From NCBI RefSeq assembly GCF_016859125.1, contig NZ_CP069338.1, positions 9,241,501-9,305,500 of the forward strand: 64,000 nucleotides of DNA. Reading direction: 5' to 3'. The first letter of the stretch is position 1; every line of letters begins with the position of its first letter. The position numbers were made by a program, and so were the translations under genes. This DNA comes from Archangium violaceum. Lineage in GTDB: Bacteria > Myxococcota > Myxococcia > Myxococcales > Myxococcaceae. Shown here piece by piece: positions 45,573 through 55,122 of the stretch. The notes under the pieces are model-generated. The model did not search any database, was not told where the DNA came from, and saw only the letters and a list, made by a program, of their open reading frames with translations.

Positions 45573-47393
45573 ATGGACACTCCCCGGACGATGGTGCACG
45601 CGCTCCAGGATCAGGCCAGCCGGCGGCAGCACCGCCCCGCGCTCTGGACGCGGAAGGGCCGTACCTATGTGCCCACCTCGTGGCACGACTATGCCGTCCG
45701 GGTGAAGCGCTTCGCCCTCGGGCTGCACGCCCTGGGCTTCCAGCGGGGAGGCGCCTTGCCCATCCTCTCCTTCAACCGCGAGGAGTGGCTCGTGGCGGAC
45801 CTGGCCGCCATGGCCCTGGGAGGCGTGCCGGTGGGCATCTACATCACCAGCAGCCCGGAGCAGCTCCAGTACATCGTGGACCACTGCGAGGCGCGGCACC
45901 TCGTGGTGGAGAACGAGAAGCACCTGGCCACCGCGCTCGCCGTACGCGAGCGGGTCCCCCGGTTGCGGCACATCCTCCTCCTGGATGCCCCCTCGGCCCC
46001 CTTGCCCGAGGGGGTGCTGCACTACGCGGACGTGCTGGCGCGCGGCACCCACGTCGACGAGGGGCCCTACTGGGGCGCGGTCAACGCGCTCCAGCCCGAC
46101 GGGCTCGCCTCTCTCATCTACACCTCCGGCACCACCGGCAACCCCAAGGGCGTCATGCTCAGCCATCACAACCTGGTGTGGACGGCTGAACGGTTGATGC
46201 GCATCACGGGGATGTCGGAGGAGGACGAGGTGGTGCTCTCGTACCTGCCACTGGCGCACATCGCCGAGCAGATGGTCAGCCTCCACGGGCCGTTGATGGT
46301 CGGCGCCGAGGTCTACTTCGCCCAGTCCCTGGAGTCGCTGCCCCAGGATCTGCGCGACGCCCGGCCCACGCTCTTCTTCGCCGTGCCGCGCGTCTGGGAG
46401 AAGTTCAAGGCCCGCCTCGAGGAGGCCCTCCGCGAGCAGCCGGCGGCCCGCCAGAAGGTGGTGGGCTGGGCGCGCCGGGTGGCCAGCGAGCGCCACGCCC
46501 GCGCGCTGCGTCAGGAGCGTGTGCCCGTGCACCTGGAGGGGCAGTACCAGCTCGCCCGGCGCACCGTCTTCCCCGCGCTGCTGGCGAAGCTGGGTTTCGA
46601 GCGCACCCACTTCTTCTCCAGTGGCGCGGCCCCCATCGGCCGGGACGTGCTCGAGTTCTTCACCTCGCTCGACATCGTCATCCGCGAGGTCTACGGCCAG
46701 TCCGAGGTGAGCGGGCCCACCACCTTCAACGTCCACGGGGCCACGCGCCTGGGCTCGCTCGGCCGTCCCATCCTGGGCGTGGAGGTCCGCATCGCCGAGG
46801 ATGGGGAGATCCTCGTGCGCGGAGGGGGCGTCTGCCAGGGCTACTTCAAGGACGCCGCCGCCACCGCGGAGCTGCTCGAGGGGGGCTGGCTGCACTCGGG
46901 TGATGTGGGCGAGCTCGACCCCGAGGGCTACCTCCACATCACCGGTCGCAAGAAGGAACTCATCGTCACCTCCGGTGGGAAGAAGACCGCCCCCGCCCAC
47001 ATCGAGATGCTCCTCAAGGCCGTGCCACCCGTGGGTCACGCGGTCGTCATCGGCGAGCGCCGCAGGTTCCTCGTGGCCCTCCTCACCCTGGAGCCCGAGC
47101 GCGCCCGTGCTCTCGCGCGTCAGTACGGTTGGCCCGAGGACCTTCCCACGCTCGCCGCGGATCCCCGCCTGCGCCAGCACCTGCACGAGGCCATCGAGCG
47201 CGAAGTGAATCCGCGCCTGGCCCGTTTCGAGACGATCAAGCGCTTCGCCATCCTCCCCGAGGACTTCACCATCGCCAGTGGAGAGCTCACCCCCAGCATG
47301 AAGATGCGCCGCCAGGTCATCGAGGCGCGCCACGAGGCGCTCATCGCGTCCCTGTATGCCGAGGCGGAGGACTCCGAGGCCCGGGCGTCCTGA
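45573..47393 (+). CDS. Long-chain acyl-CoA synthetase (AMP-forming)
   Basis: A 606-residue adenylate-forming enzyme from ATG 45573. Motifs: LIYTSGTTGNPKGVMLSHHN (P-loop A3), LPLAHIAEQM, VYGQSEVSGPTTFN (A5), GWLHSGDVGEL (A7), ITGRKKELIVTSGGKK (A8), and a C-terminal Lys in SMKMRRQ. The pattern is that of the long-chain (FadD15-like) branch. Role: activates fatty acids to acyl-CoA for beta-oxidation or lipid synthesis. Convergent with gltA; a REP-like palindrome lies between the two stops. Confidence 0.9.
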   Translation: MDTPRTMVHALQDQASRRQHRPALWTRKGRTYVPTSWHDYAVRVKRFALGLHALGFQRGGALPILSFNREEWLVADLAAMALGGVPVGIYITSSPEQLQYIVDHCEARHLVVENEKHLATALAVRERVPRLRHILLLDAPSAPLPEGVLHYADVLARGTHVDEGPYWGAVNALQPDGLASLIYTSGTTGNPKGVMLSHHNLVWTAERLMRITGMSEEDEVVLSYLPLAHIAEQMVSLHGPLMVGAEVYFAQSLESLPQDLRDARPTLFFAVPRVWEKFKARLEEALREQPAARQKVVGWARRVASERHARALRQERVPVHLEGQYQLARRTVFPALLAKLGFERTHFFSSGAAPIGRDVLEFFTSLDIVIREVYGQSEVSGPTTFNVHGATRLGSLGRPILGVEVRIAEDGEILVRGGGVCQGYFKDAAATAELLEGGWLHSGDVGELDPEGYLHITGRKKELIVTSGGKKTAPAHIEMLLKAVPPVGHAVVIGERRRFLVALLTLEPERARALARQYGWPEDLPTLAADPRLRQHLHEAIEREVNPRLARFETIKRFAILPEDFTIASGELTPSMKMRRQVIEARHEALIASLYAEAEDSEARAS

Positions 47394-47425
47394 AACGTCG
47401 AAAGGGCCAGGGCGTGGATCCGTAG

Positions 47426-47460
47426 ACCCTCACCCCGGCCCTCTCCCAGAGGGGGAGGGT
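47426..47460. repeat. REP-like palindromic element, copy 2 (intergenic)
   Basis: ACCCTCACCCCGGCCCTCTCCC followed by AGA and GGGGGAGGG, with a one-base difference from copy 1 in the right arm. It lies between the convergent fadD-like gene and gltA and may serve as a hairpin for both transcripts. Confidence 0.82.
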
Positions 47461-47496
47461 GCTCGGAACCCGAACACCCTCTTGCCCTGCTGAGTC

Positions 47497-48792
<1,296 letters not shown>

Positions 48793-48829
48793 GGGCGGGA
48801 CTTTTCACAGGCGGCAGAGTGCTTTCAAC

Positions 48830-48865
48830 AAAAAAGAACCACACCCGGGGAGGCCGCGTTTCCCC
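48830..48865 (-). terminator. Possible terminator after aroA
   Basis: On the minus strand, GGGGA-loop-TCCCC (48865-48847) is followed about 11 bases later by TTTTTT (48835-48830). The stem is short and the distance to the T-run is long, so it is only a moderate candidate. It lies in the 89-base gap after aroA and before gltA. Confidence 0.35.
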
Positions 48866-48881
48866 CTGGGCAACACCCGTT

Positions 48882-50144
48882 TCACGACGTGAGTCGGACC
48901 CCAGTGCGTTCCAATTGTCGCCAGAAGCCAGGGAAGCTCTTCTCTACGCATTCAGGTCCGGTGAGGGTCAGGGGAACACCTGACACAACAGAGAGAGTAG
49001 CCGCGACCATCGCTTGACGGTGATCTCCTTTACTGTCCATGGAGAAGCGCGGCGGATGGGAGGTAGGAGGGTGGATTGTCAACGTCTCGCCATCCAGGAC
49101 GGTCTTCCCGCCGAATGCGTCCACCAGTGTGCGGATGCCCTCCAGCCGGTCGCTCTCCTTGAGACGCAGGATGCCCACGTCGGTGAGGGTGGAGGGGCGG
49201 GGAAGCACGCACGCGAGCGCGGCCAGGGTGGGTAGCAGGTCCGGGCACTCCTTGCCCGAGGCCACCAGCCCGTCCCGGGCCGTCCCCGTCATGCGCAGGG
49301 TGTCCCGGGGGCCGGGGACCGCCTCGAGGCCCGCTCGCTCCACCAACTGCACCAGGGCCTGGTCCGGGTGGGCACTGGAGAGGTCCGCCCGCTCCACGCT
49401 TCCCCCGGTGCGCCAGGAGATGAGCAACAGGTAACCCAGGGAAGACCAGTCACCCGGCATCGCCGGGGGGCGCTCGGGGGCACGGTAGTCCGTCACCTCG
49501 AAGCGGCCGTCGTGTTCCAGGACGGTGAAGCCGAAGCGGCGCAGCCAGGAGACGGTGAGCTCCAGGTAGCCCGCGCTCGTCAACTCGCCGATGATCTCCA
49601 CGCTCCAGGGGCGGCGCTCGCGCAGGTACAGGGCCGCGCAGCCCAGCAGCAGGCTGGAGGCGTACTGGCTGCTTTGCGCCCCGGGGACCCGGAAGACGGG
49701 CTTGCCGGTGGCCGTCGGCGCGCGGATCTCCACGGGCCAGGGGTGGCCCTCGGTGAGCACCAGTCCGGAGGGACCGAGCGCCTCGCGCAGGGAGTCGAAG
49801 AGGGGGCCATGGGGCCGCTCGCCGAGCCGGGGCGTGCCCGTGAGGCGCATGTGCGCACCGGGCGTGACCGCGGACTGGGTGACGAGGATGCGGAAGGGGG
49901 CGCCGCCATCCGCGCAGTCCACGTCGCGCACGGGACCCGGAGGCTGGCGCAGGGCCTCGATGCCGCGGCGCAGCACGCGCACGTCCGCGGGCAGGTAGTG
50001 CTCGGGCTCCTCCTGGAGGACGGGCAGGGGCCACCCTCCCGTCAGGTGCGCCAGCACCAGCGCCCGCTGCGCGTCCGACTTGGAGATGGGGGGCGTGAGG
50101 ACCTCGGGGACGAGGTGGCTCGGATCGACATGGATCTGACTCAT
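48882..50144 (-). CDS. aroA: 3-phosphoshikimate 1-carboxyvinyltransferase (EPSP synthase)
   Basis: A 420-residue enzyme from ATG 50144, overlapping aroB by ATGA. Motifs: PPISKSDAQRAL (Lys/Ser/Arg of the active site), DCADGGAPFRILVTQSA in place of the usual NSGTT-type block, FRVPGAQSSQYASSLLLG, GDWSSLGYLL, CPDLLPTLAAL and LRLKESDRLEGIRT. Role: transfers enolpyruvate from PEP to shikimate-3-phosphate. It is the last gene of the aro operon. The altered NSGT-like block puts it in a divergent EPSPS branch; glyphosate response cannot be predicted. Confidence 0.9.
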   Translation of the reverse strand: MSQIHVDPSHLVPEVLTPPISKSDAQRALVLAHLTGGWPLPVLQEEPEHYLPADVRVLRRGIEALRQPPGPVRDVDCADGGAPFRILVTQSAVTPGAHMRLTGTPRLGERPHGPLFDSLREALGPSGLVLTEGHPWPVEIRAPTATGKPVFRVPGAQSSQYASSLLLGCAALYLRERRPWSVEIIGELTSAGYLELTVSWLRRFGFTVLEHDGRFEVTDYRAPERPPAMPGDWSSLGYLLLISWRTGGSVERADLSSAHPDQALVQLVERAGLEAVPGPRDTLRMTGTARDGLVASGKECPDLLPTLAALACVLPRPSTLTDVGILRLKESDRLEGIRTLVDAFGGKTVLDGETLTIHPPTSHPPRFSMDSKGDHRQAMVAATLSVVSGVPLTLTGPECVEKSFPGFWRQLERTGVRLTS

Positions 50145-51211
50145 GGGCGCACTCCCTGGGTCCAGGCCGGCCACAGCGCGCGCCACACATCCTCGGAGAC
50201 GTCGCGCACCACGGCCTTACCCACGTCGGTGATCAATATCATGCGCAGCTCCCCGGCGCTGCCGGCCTTCTTGTCCGCGGAGAGCAGGGACGACACGTCC
50301 TTCAACTTCGCGCGCGAGAACAGGTCCGCCGTCCGCTCACGGCCGAGCACTCCGGGCCCTTGATGGAGCGCGTCCTCCACCTGCCAGGCCACCTCGTCGG
50401 GGGTGATGCCCATGGCGCGGCCCACGTCGAGCGCGCACAGCATCCCGAGTCCCACCGCGTCCCCGTGCGACAGCTGGAAGCGCGAGACGCTCTCCAGCAC
50501 GTGGCCGAAGGTGTGTCCGAAGTTGAGGATCCGCCGCAGGCCCTGCAGCTCGTAGGGATCCTGCGCGCAGACGGCCTCCTTGAGGCGGCGCGCGTCCTTC
50601 ACCATCCGCTCCAGCGCGGGCGCCCGGCGCGAGTAGGCGTGGAAGAGCTCCTCGTCGAGGCAGGCCACCATCTTCCAGGCCTCGAGCGCGCCTTCACGGC
50701 GCTGCGTGTCCGACAGGCTGGCGAAGAACTCGGGGCAGAGCCACGCCTCCTCGGCGTAGTGGAAGACGCCCACCGGGTTCTTCACCACGCGCCCGCGCAC
50801 GGTGATGTCCACCGCGCCCTTGCCACCCAGGCTGCTGTCCACCGCCGCCAGCAGCGTGGTGGGCACCTGCACGAGCCGCACGCCCCGCTTGAGCAGGTGC
50901 GCCGCCACCGTGGACACGTCGCCGATGGTGCCTCCGCCGATGGCGATCAGCGTGCCCGAGCGCGGCATCGAGAGGCCCGCGACGAGCACCTGCTCCAGGG
51001 CCTTGAAGCTCTTCGCGCTCTCGCCACCGGTGAGCTGGATGATGGCGCGTGGCTTGCGCGCCTGGAGGGCCTTGAGCACGTGGGGATGCAGGCGCGCCAC
51101 GGTGCGATCCACGACGGCGAGGCTGCCCTCGGGGAGGGTCGTGCACTGACGCTTGAAGGAGCCCCACCGATCGGTGGCGTGACGGTAGGTGCCAGGAGGA
51201 AATTGGATCAT
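50141..51211 (-). CDS. aroB: 3-dehydroquinate synthase
   Basis: A 356-residue NAD-dependent enzyme. Motifs: IAIGGGTIGDVSTVAAHLLKRG, VQVPTTLLAAVDSSLGGK, NPVGVFHYAEEAW, LNFGHTFGHVLE (zinc His) and SHGDAVGLGM. Role: converts DAHP to 3-dehydroquinate. The ATG overlaps the aroC stop and its own stop overlaps the aroA start, both as ATGA, so the three genes are translated as a chain. Confidence 0.95.
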   Translation of the reverse strand: MIQFPPGTYRHATDRWGSFKRQCTTLPEGSLAVVDRTVARLHPHVLKALQARKPRAIIQLTGGESAKSFKALEQVLVAGLSMPRSGTLIAIGGGTIGDVSTVAAHLLKRGVRLVQVPTTLLAAVDSSLGGKGAVDITVRGRVVKNPVGVFHYAEEAWLCPEFFASLSDTQRREGALEAWKMVACLDEELFHAYSRRAPALERMVKDARRLKEAVCAQDPYELQGLRRILNFGHTFGHVLESVSRFQLSHGDAVGLGMLCALDVGRAMGITPDEVAWQVEDALHQGPGVLGRERTADLFSRAKLKDVSSLLSADKKAGSAGELRMILITDVGKAVVRDVSEDVWRALWPAWTQGVRP

Positions 51212-52227
51212 ACGGAGTGGGGCCGGGCGTTCAGTTGCAGGATGAGGTCTGCCAGGACGAGCGAGACCATGGCCTCGAGCACGGGGACCGCGCGGGGCAT
51301 GATGCAGGGATCATGTCGCCCGGACTTCGCGTGGTCCGCGAGCGTGGCGGGGGGCTTGAAGTAGACGCGCAGGGACACGGGCTCGCCATTGGCCAGGCCG
51401 CCCTGGATGCCACCGTAGGTGTCCTTCTGGGAGTGGAAGACGCTGCCGGGCTGCTCGATGCGCGAGAGCAGATCCGGCGGACCCCAGACGACTCCGGTCA
51501 CGGCGCCCACGCTGCCGAGCGCGTGCGCGAACAGCGCCTTCATCTTTCCGAAGATGGGCTCGCCGAGGCCCACGGGCAGGCCGTCCACGCGGACATCGAT
51601 GGAGCCGCCCAGGCTGTCACCGGCCTCCTTGGCGGCGAGGATACGTTTGGACATCTCCTCGCGGGCCACCGGATCCGGGCAGCGGGTCGGGTGGGCATCC
51701 ACCATGGCGCGGGTGAGGCCCGCGTCGGGCACGGCGGACACGAGGTTGCCCACCTGGGACACCCAGGCGACGGTGCGCACCTGGGGGAATGCCTGGGAGA
51801 GGTAGGCCTCGGCGACGGCACCGCCGATGACGCGGCAGAGCGTCTCGCGGCCACTGGTGCGCCCGCCACCCCGGTGGTCCCGGTGCTTGAAGCGCTCGCG
51901 CCAGACGGCGTCGGCGTGACCGGGGCGATCCTCGCTCTTGAGCTTCTCGTAGTCCCCGGAGCGCTGGTTGGTGTTGCGGACGATGGCCGCGATGGGCGTG
52001 CCGAGCGTCTTGCCCTCGAAGACACCCGAGAGGATCTCCACCTGATCGGGCTCGGCGCGAGCGGTGGTGAGGGAGGACTGGCCGGGCCGGCGGCGATCGA
52101 GCGCGACCTGGATGTGCTCGCGCTCGAGGGGGACGCCGGCGGGGCACCCATCGATGATGGAGCCGAGGGCCGGGCCGTGGCTCTCGCCGAAGGTGGTGAG
52201 GCGGAAGAGGGTACCGAAGGTATTCAT
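51208..52227 (-). CDS. aroC: Chorismate synthase
   Basis: A 339-residue enzyme from ATG 52227, overlapping the aroDE stop (ATGA). Motifs: FGESHGPALGSIIDGCPAG, RRRPGQSSLTTAR, EDRPGHADAVW, GGGRTSGRETL (FMN/substrate site) and FHSQKDTYGGIQGGL. Role: makes chorismate from EPSP using reduced FMN. Chorismate is the branch point to the menaquinone genes on the other side of the window. Confidence 0.95.
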   Translation of the reverse strand: MNTFGTLFRLTTFGESHGPALGSIIDGCPAGVPLEREHIQVALDRRRPGQSSLTTARAEPDQVEILSGVFEGKTLGTPIAAIVRNTNQRSGDYEKLKSEDRPGHADAVWRERFKHRDHRGGGRTSGRETLCRVIGGAVAEAYLSQAFPQVRTVAWVSQVGNLVSAVPDAGLTRAMVDAHPTRCPDPVAREEMSKRILAAKEAGDSLGGSIDVRVDGLPVGLGEPIFGKMKALFAHALGSVGAVTGVVWGPPDLLSRIEQPGSVFHSQKDTYGGIQGGLANGEPVSLRVYFKPPATLADHAKSGRHDPCIMPRAVPVLEAMVSLVLADLILQLNARPHSV

Positions 52228-53501
52228 GAGGCGGTCTCCCAGAGGGCACGCTGCCGACGGGCCTGGGCAATGAACCAGGCCGCGCCGAGCATCAGCGGGG
52301 TCCCCCCGCGGCGGGTGATTTCGGCGGCGATGCGGCGTGCCGGGGCTCCGTAGGCGATGACGGCGACGCGGGCTCCCTCGAAGCGGAGGGCGTCCGGTGG
52401 GGTGATGCGATCGGGCCAGGTCCAGATACCGCAACCGCCCAGGGGTGAGGAGATTTCCGAGCGCTTCAGGAAGCGCAGCTGGCACCCGGCTTCGGGGGCC
52501 ACGGAGCGGATGGCCGCGCTGGCACCGCCGTCTCCGAGGACGAAGACGTCACGGGCCTCGAGCCGTTCGAGGACGGTGCGAGCGCCCTCGGTGTCGGTGT
52601 TGAAGGACTCCCAGCGGTCGCGGCGGCGGACGAGGGTGTTGATGGCGTCGAGGGGCGAGCCGGTGTGCCGGGCGAGGCGGATCTTGAAGGGGCTGGTGAC
52701 GGCGAAGCCGCGATAGTGGGGCAGCAGCGCATCCACGAGGGCCTCGACGGGAGCATCCTCGGGGATGTCGATGCGATCGAAGGGCTGGCGGTGGATGCGA
52801 GGCGAGCGCGAATGAGCGATCGAGGTCCCCAGAATCCCCAACCGAGTCACCACTCCCTCTCCCTCCGGGAGAGGGACGGGGTGAGGGTATCTCGCCTCCC
52901 GGACCGCATCCGCGAGCAACCGCTGTCCCGGAGCCGCCTTCCAATCACCGCCCAGGGCGACGTAGTCGAGCACATTACGCCGGGCGAGCACGGCGCGAAT
53001 GGGGAGCGCCACGGGCCCCATGGCGAGCAGGGTCACCCGGCCTTCACCAAACCGGGCCCGCAGCCGCGACTGGGTCTCCAGCAGCATCGCGACCCGGGCC
53101 TGGGACAACTCCCCGACCGGCTCGACGTGCTTCACCAGGGCCCCGGTGGGAATCGCCACGTCCCACAGGCGCAGGGCCTCCTCGGTGGACAGGGGCCGTT
53201 CGGCGTGGTGGGAGGCCAGCAGCTTCCCTGCGGGCGCATCCAACGCTCCCGCGTGGACGACATCCCGATCCACCCACCGGGCGGCGGCCACCCAGGCCGG
53301 GGGCAGGGGCGTGCCGCGCTCGGAGACAAGTAGATCCAAGATGCCCGCGAGCGCCGCCGCGTCCACCACCTCCGCGGGATGTAGATCCGTCCGGACCTCC
53401 AGGACATCGGCCCCCCGGCTCCGCACATCGGTGGCGAAGCTCAGGGCCTCGGTGCCTCGCAGGGTCGGGGGGAGGGTGACGACGCGGCGGGCCGACGTCA
53501 T
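52224..53501 (-). CDS. aroDE: Fused type I 3-dehydroquinate dehydratase / shikimate dehydrogenase
   Basis: A 425-residue fusion from ATG 53501 (ATGA overlap with aroK). Residues 1-205 are a type I dehydroquinase: VLEVRTDLHPAEV, LLASHHAERPL (catalytic His) and LVKHVEPVGELS (Schiff-base Lys). Residues about 220-425 are shikimate dehydrogenase: SIAHSRSPRIHRQ, VTSPFKIRLARH (catalytic Lys), AINTLV, FNTDTEGA (Asp) and a nucleotide loop LGDGGASAA. The linker (PHPVPLPEGEG) is translated REP element. Role: two consecutive shikimate steps. The C-terminal domain is short and partly degenerate; such fusions are known in plants and some bacteria. Confidence 0.85.
   Translation of the reverse strand: MTSARRVVTLPPTLRGTEALSFATDVRSRGADVLEVRTDLHPAEVVDAAALAGILDLLVSERGTPLPPAWVAAARWVDRDVVHAGALDAPAGKLLASHHAERPLSTEEALRLWDVAIPTGALVKHVEPVGELSQARVAMLLETQSRLRARFGEGRVTLLAMGPVALPIRAVLARRNVLDYVALGGDWKAAPGQRLLADAVREARYPHPVPLPEGEGVVTRLGILGTSIAHSRSPRIHRQPFDRIDIPEDAPVEALVDALLPHYRGFAVTSPFKIRLARHTGSPLDAINTLVRRRDRWESFNTDTEGARTVLERLEARDVFVLGDGGASAAIRSVAPEAGCQLRFLKRSEISSPLGGCGIWTWPDRITPPDALRFEGARVAVIAYGAPARRIAAEITRRGGTPLMLGAAWFIAQARRQRALWETAS
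52853..52889. repeat. REP-like palindromic element, copy 3, inside aroDE
   Basis: CTCCCTCTCCCTCCGGGAGAGGGACGGGGTGAGGGTA is the reverse orientation of copies 1 and 2. It sits in the linker of the aroD-aroE fusion and is read in frame as YPHPVPLPEGEG. Confidence 0.85.
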
Positions 53502-54100
53502 GGCTGGCTCCCAAGGGAGGTGAGGGCGCGCAGGAACTCGGCGAGGCTCACGGTGGGCACGCGAGCGTGGAGCACCTGGCGCTGCTCGTAGAGGGTGCTG
53601 ATCTCCTCCTCCAGCGACATGCCGGGCCGCAGCCGGGGGCGGGTGGTGTCGGCGAGGAGTCGCTCGCGGTAGGTCTCGAAGGAGACGGGCACGAGCAGTG
53701 TGTAACAAGGATGGAGGGCGTCCGGGTGGTTCGAAAGGAACCCGCCGCCCACGGAGACGACGGAGCCGCGAGGCAGCTCCAGGAGAAGGCTGCGCTCGGC
53801 CGAGCGGAATCCGTCGGTGTCCTCGACGACCCAATCCCGGAGGGAGCGGCCCGAGCGGCGCGCGAGCTCGGCATCCAGGTCCACTCCTGGTCTGCCGAGC
53901 ACCTCGCTCACCAGGGGCAGCAGCCGCGTCTTGCCCGCGGCGCGGTGCCCGGCGATGACGACGGTCTGCCCCTCGGAGGGCAGGAGGGAAGGGCCGGGCT
54001 GGGCGATCTCCTGCCGCAGCCCGGGCGCGAGCCGTGGATCCACGGCCGCGAGGATTCTCTCGATGAGCTGACGCCTCTGCTCAGCGGACGGTCCCGACAT
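53498..54100 (-). CDS. aroK: Shikimate kinase
   Basis: A 200-residue P-loop kinase. It has a 45-residue N-terminal extension, then VVIAGHRAAGKTRLLPLV (Walker A), GVDLDAEL (Asp pair), GFRSAERSLL (Arg), VVSVGGGFL and RPRLRPG in the lid. Role: phosphorylates shikimate at the 3-hydroxyl. Its start lies inside the last 20 bases of menG and its stop overlaps the aroDE start, so it is coupled on both sides. Confidence 0.88.
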   Translation of the reverse strand: MSGPSAEQRRQLIERILAAVDPRLAPGLRQEIAQPGPSLLPSEGQTVVIAGHRAAGKTRLLPLVSEVLGRPGVDLDAELARRSGRSLRDWVVEDTDGFRSAERSLLLELPRGSVVSVGGGFLSNHPDALHPCYTLLVPVSFETYRERLLADTTRPRLRPGMSLEEEISTLYEQRQVLHARVPTVSLAEFLRALTSLGSQP

Positions 54101-54770
54101 AGACGTAGGATGTCCCGAACATCATCGGGTGGGCCACCCTTTCCTGATAGGCGCCAGCCTGATCCATCAAGGAGAGGAACTTGTCCCCGGCGGGGAATGC
54201 GGCCGAGGTGCGGGGCAGGTACTCGTATGCCGCCCGGTTGCCGGTGAGCAGGCCCCCGATGGTGGGCATGACGACCTTGCTGTAGACGCGGAACAGGGCG
54301 CCGAAGAATCCGGTGGGCTGACCGAACTCGAGCACCACCACGCGGCCGCCGGGGCGGACCACGCGGGCCATCTCCTTGAGGCACTTCACCGGGTCATCCA
54401 CGTTGCGGATGCCGAAGGCGATGGAGGCCACGTCGAAGGAGTCGCTCGCGAAGGGCAGATCCATGGCATCGGCCACCTGGAACTCCACCTGGAGTCCCTC
54501 GCGGGCGGCCTTGGCCGGAGCGCTGTCCAGCATCTCCTTGCAGAAGTCGGTGCCGACCACCCGGCCCGAGGCGCCGACCTTGCGCTTGAAGGCCAGCGCC
54601 AGATCGCCGGTACCCGTGGCGCAGTCGAGGATGGCGTTGCCCTCCCGGGCTCCGCTCAGACGCACGGCCGCGCGCCGCCACAGACGATGGACGCCGAACG
54701 ACAAAACCTCGTTCGTCACGTCGTACCGCGTGGCGATGGAGGAGAACATCTGACGAACTTCGGTGCTCAT
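54081..54770 (-). CDS. menG: Demethylmenaquinone methyltransferase (UbiE/MenG family)
   Basis: A 229-residue class I SAM methyltransferase from ATG 54770 (GGGGGC upstream). Motifs: MFSSIATRYDVTNEVLSFG, ILDCATGTGDLALAFK (SAM site), VVGTDFCKEML, ADAMDLPFA, FGIRNVDDP and the UbiE signature RVVVLEFGQPT. Role: methylates demethylmenaquinone, the last step of menaquinone synthesis. It lies at the front of the aro operon rather than with the men genes. The start overlaps the stop of a small upstream frame (ATGA). It is called menG because no ubiquinone genes are visible and the men operon is adjacent. Confidence 0.9.
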   Translation of the reverse strand: MSTEVRQMFSSIATRYDVTNEVLSFGVHRLWRRAAVRLSGAREGNAILDCATGTGDLALAFKRKVGASGRVVGTDFCKEMLDSAPAKAAREGLQVEFQVADAMDLPFASDSFDVASIAFGIRNVDDPVKCLKEMARVVRPGGRVVVLEFGQPTGFFGALFRVYSKVVMPTIGGLLTGNRAAYEYLPRTSAAFPAGDKFLSLMDQAGAYQERVAHPMMFGTSYVYVGTVR

Positions 54771-55012
54771 CGAGCCCCCGCGACATGGGCCGGGATCTCC
54801 GGCCTCCAAAGGTGACGGTCCACGGCGTCTAGCACACCCGGCAGCCGCCGCATCAATTGTTGGAAGCACTCCGGCGTGAGGACCTGCTGTCCATCACATA
54901 AGGCCTGCTCGGGCCGGGGGTGCACTTCGATGAGCACCCGGGGCGGGCCTTCTCGGGACGTCCCTCCGCCCGCCTCACCTGGTTTGCCACTCACGGGCGC
55001 CTCCCGTCCCAT
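54767..55012 (-). CDS. Small ORF matching the C-terminal tail of DAHP synthase
   Basis: An 81-codon frame from ATG 55012 to TGA 54767. Its stop overlaps the menG ATG as ATGA, like the other junctions of this operon. Residues about 28-62 (VLIEVHPRPEQALCDGQQVL and LTPECFQQLMRRLPG) match the end of AroF-type DAHP/KDO8P synthases (EVHPxPxxALSDxxQ). The catalytic barrel is missing. The preceding part is Gly/Arg-rich and unrelated. Either a remnant of a lost aroF that kept its coupling, or a small functional protein. No ribosome site is clear. Confidence in the homology is moderate. Confidence 0.5.
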   Translation of the reverse strand: MGREAPVSGKPGEAGGGTSREGPPRVLIEVHPRPEQALCDGQQVLTPECFQQLMRRLPGVLDAVDRHLWRPEIPAHVAGAR

Positions 55013-55024
55013 GTGGAGTTCACG

Positions 55025-55052
55025 TTGTTTTGAACCCCGTGATGCTTGTATA
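55025..55052 (+). promoter_or_regulatory. Possible sigma-70-type promoter for the men operon
   Basis: TTGTTT (55025-55030), a 16-base spacer, then TGTATA (55047-55052) lie about 71 bases before menF. On the opposite strand TTGTTC and CTATAC in the same stretch could serve the aro operon, so the two arms may share an overlapping divergent promoter. Read from sequence only. Confidence 0.35.
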
Positions 55053-55122
55053 GCCAAACCGGCGTACAGAACAACAAGAGGTTGCTGCCCTGGTTGGTGG
55101 TGGAGCCTCGTGAGGACCGGTG

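Noticed and set aside
45486-47333. Upstream extension of the zinc-ribbon gene to 732 codons
   Set aside because: The extension lies antisense to the acyl-CoA synthetase. Only the last 116 codons from ATG 45485 have a sensible zinc ribbon.
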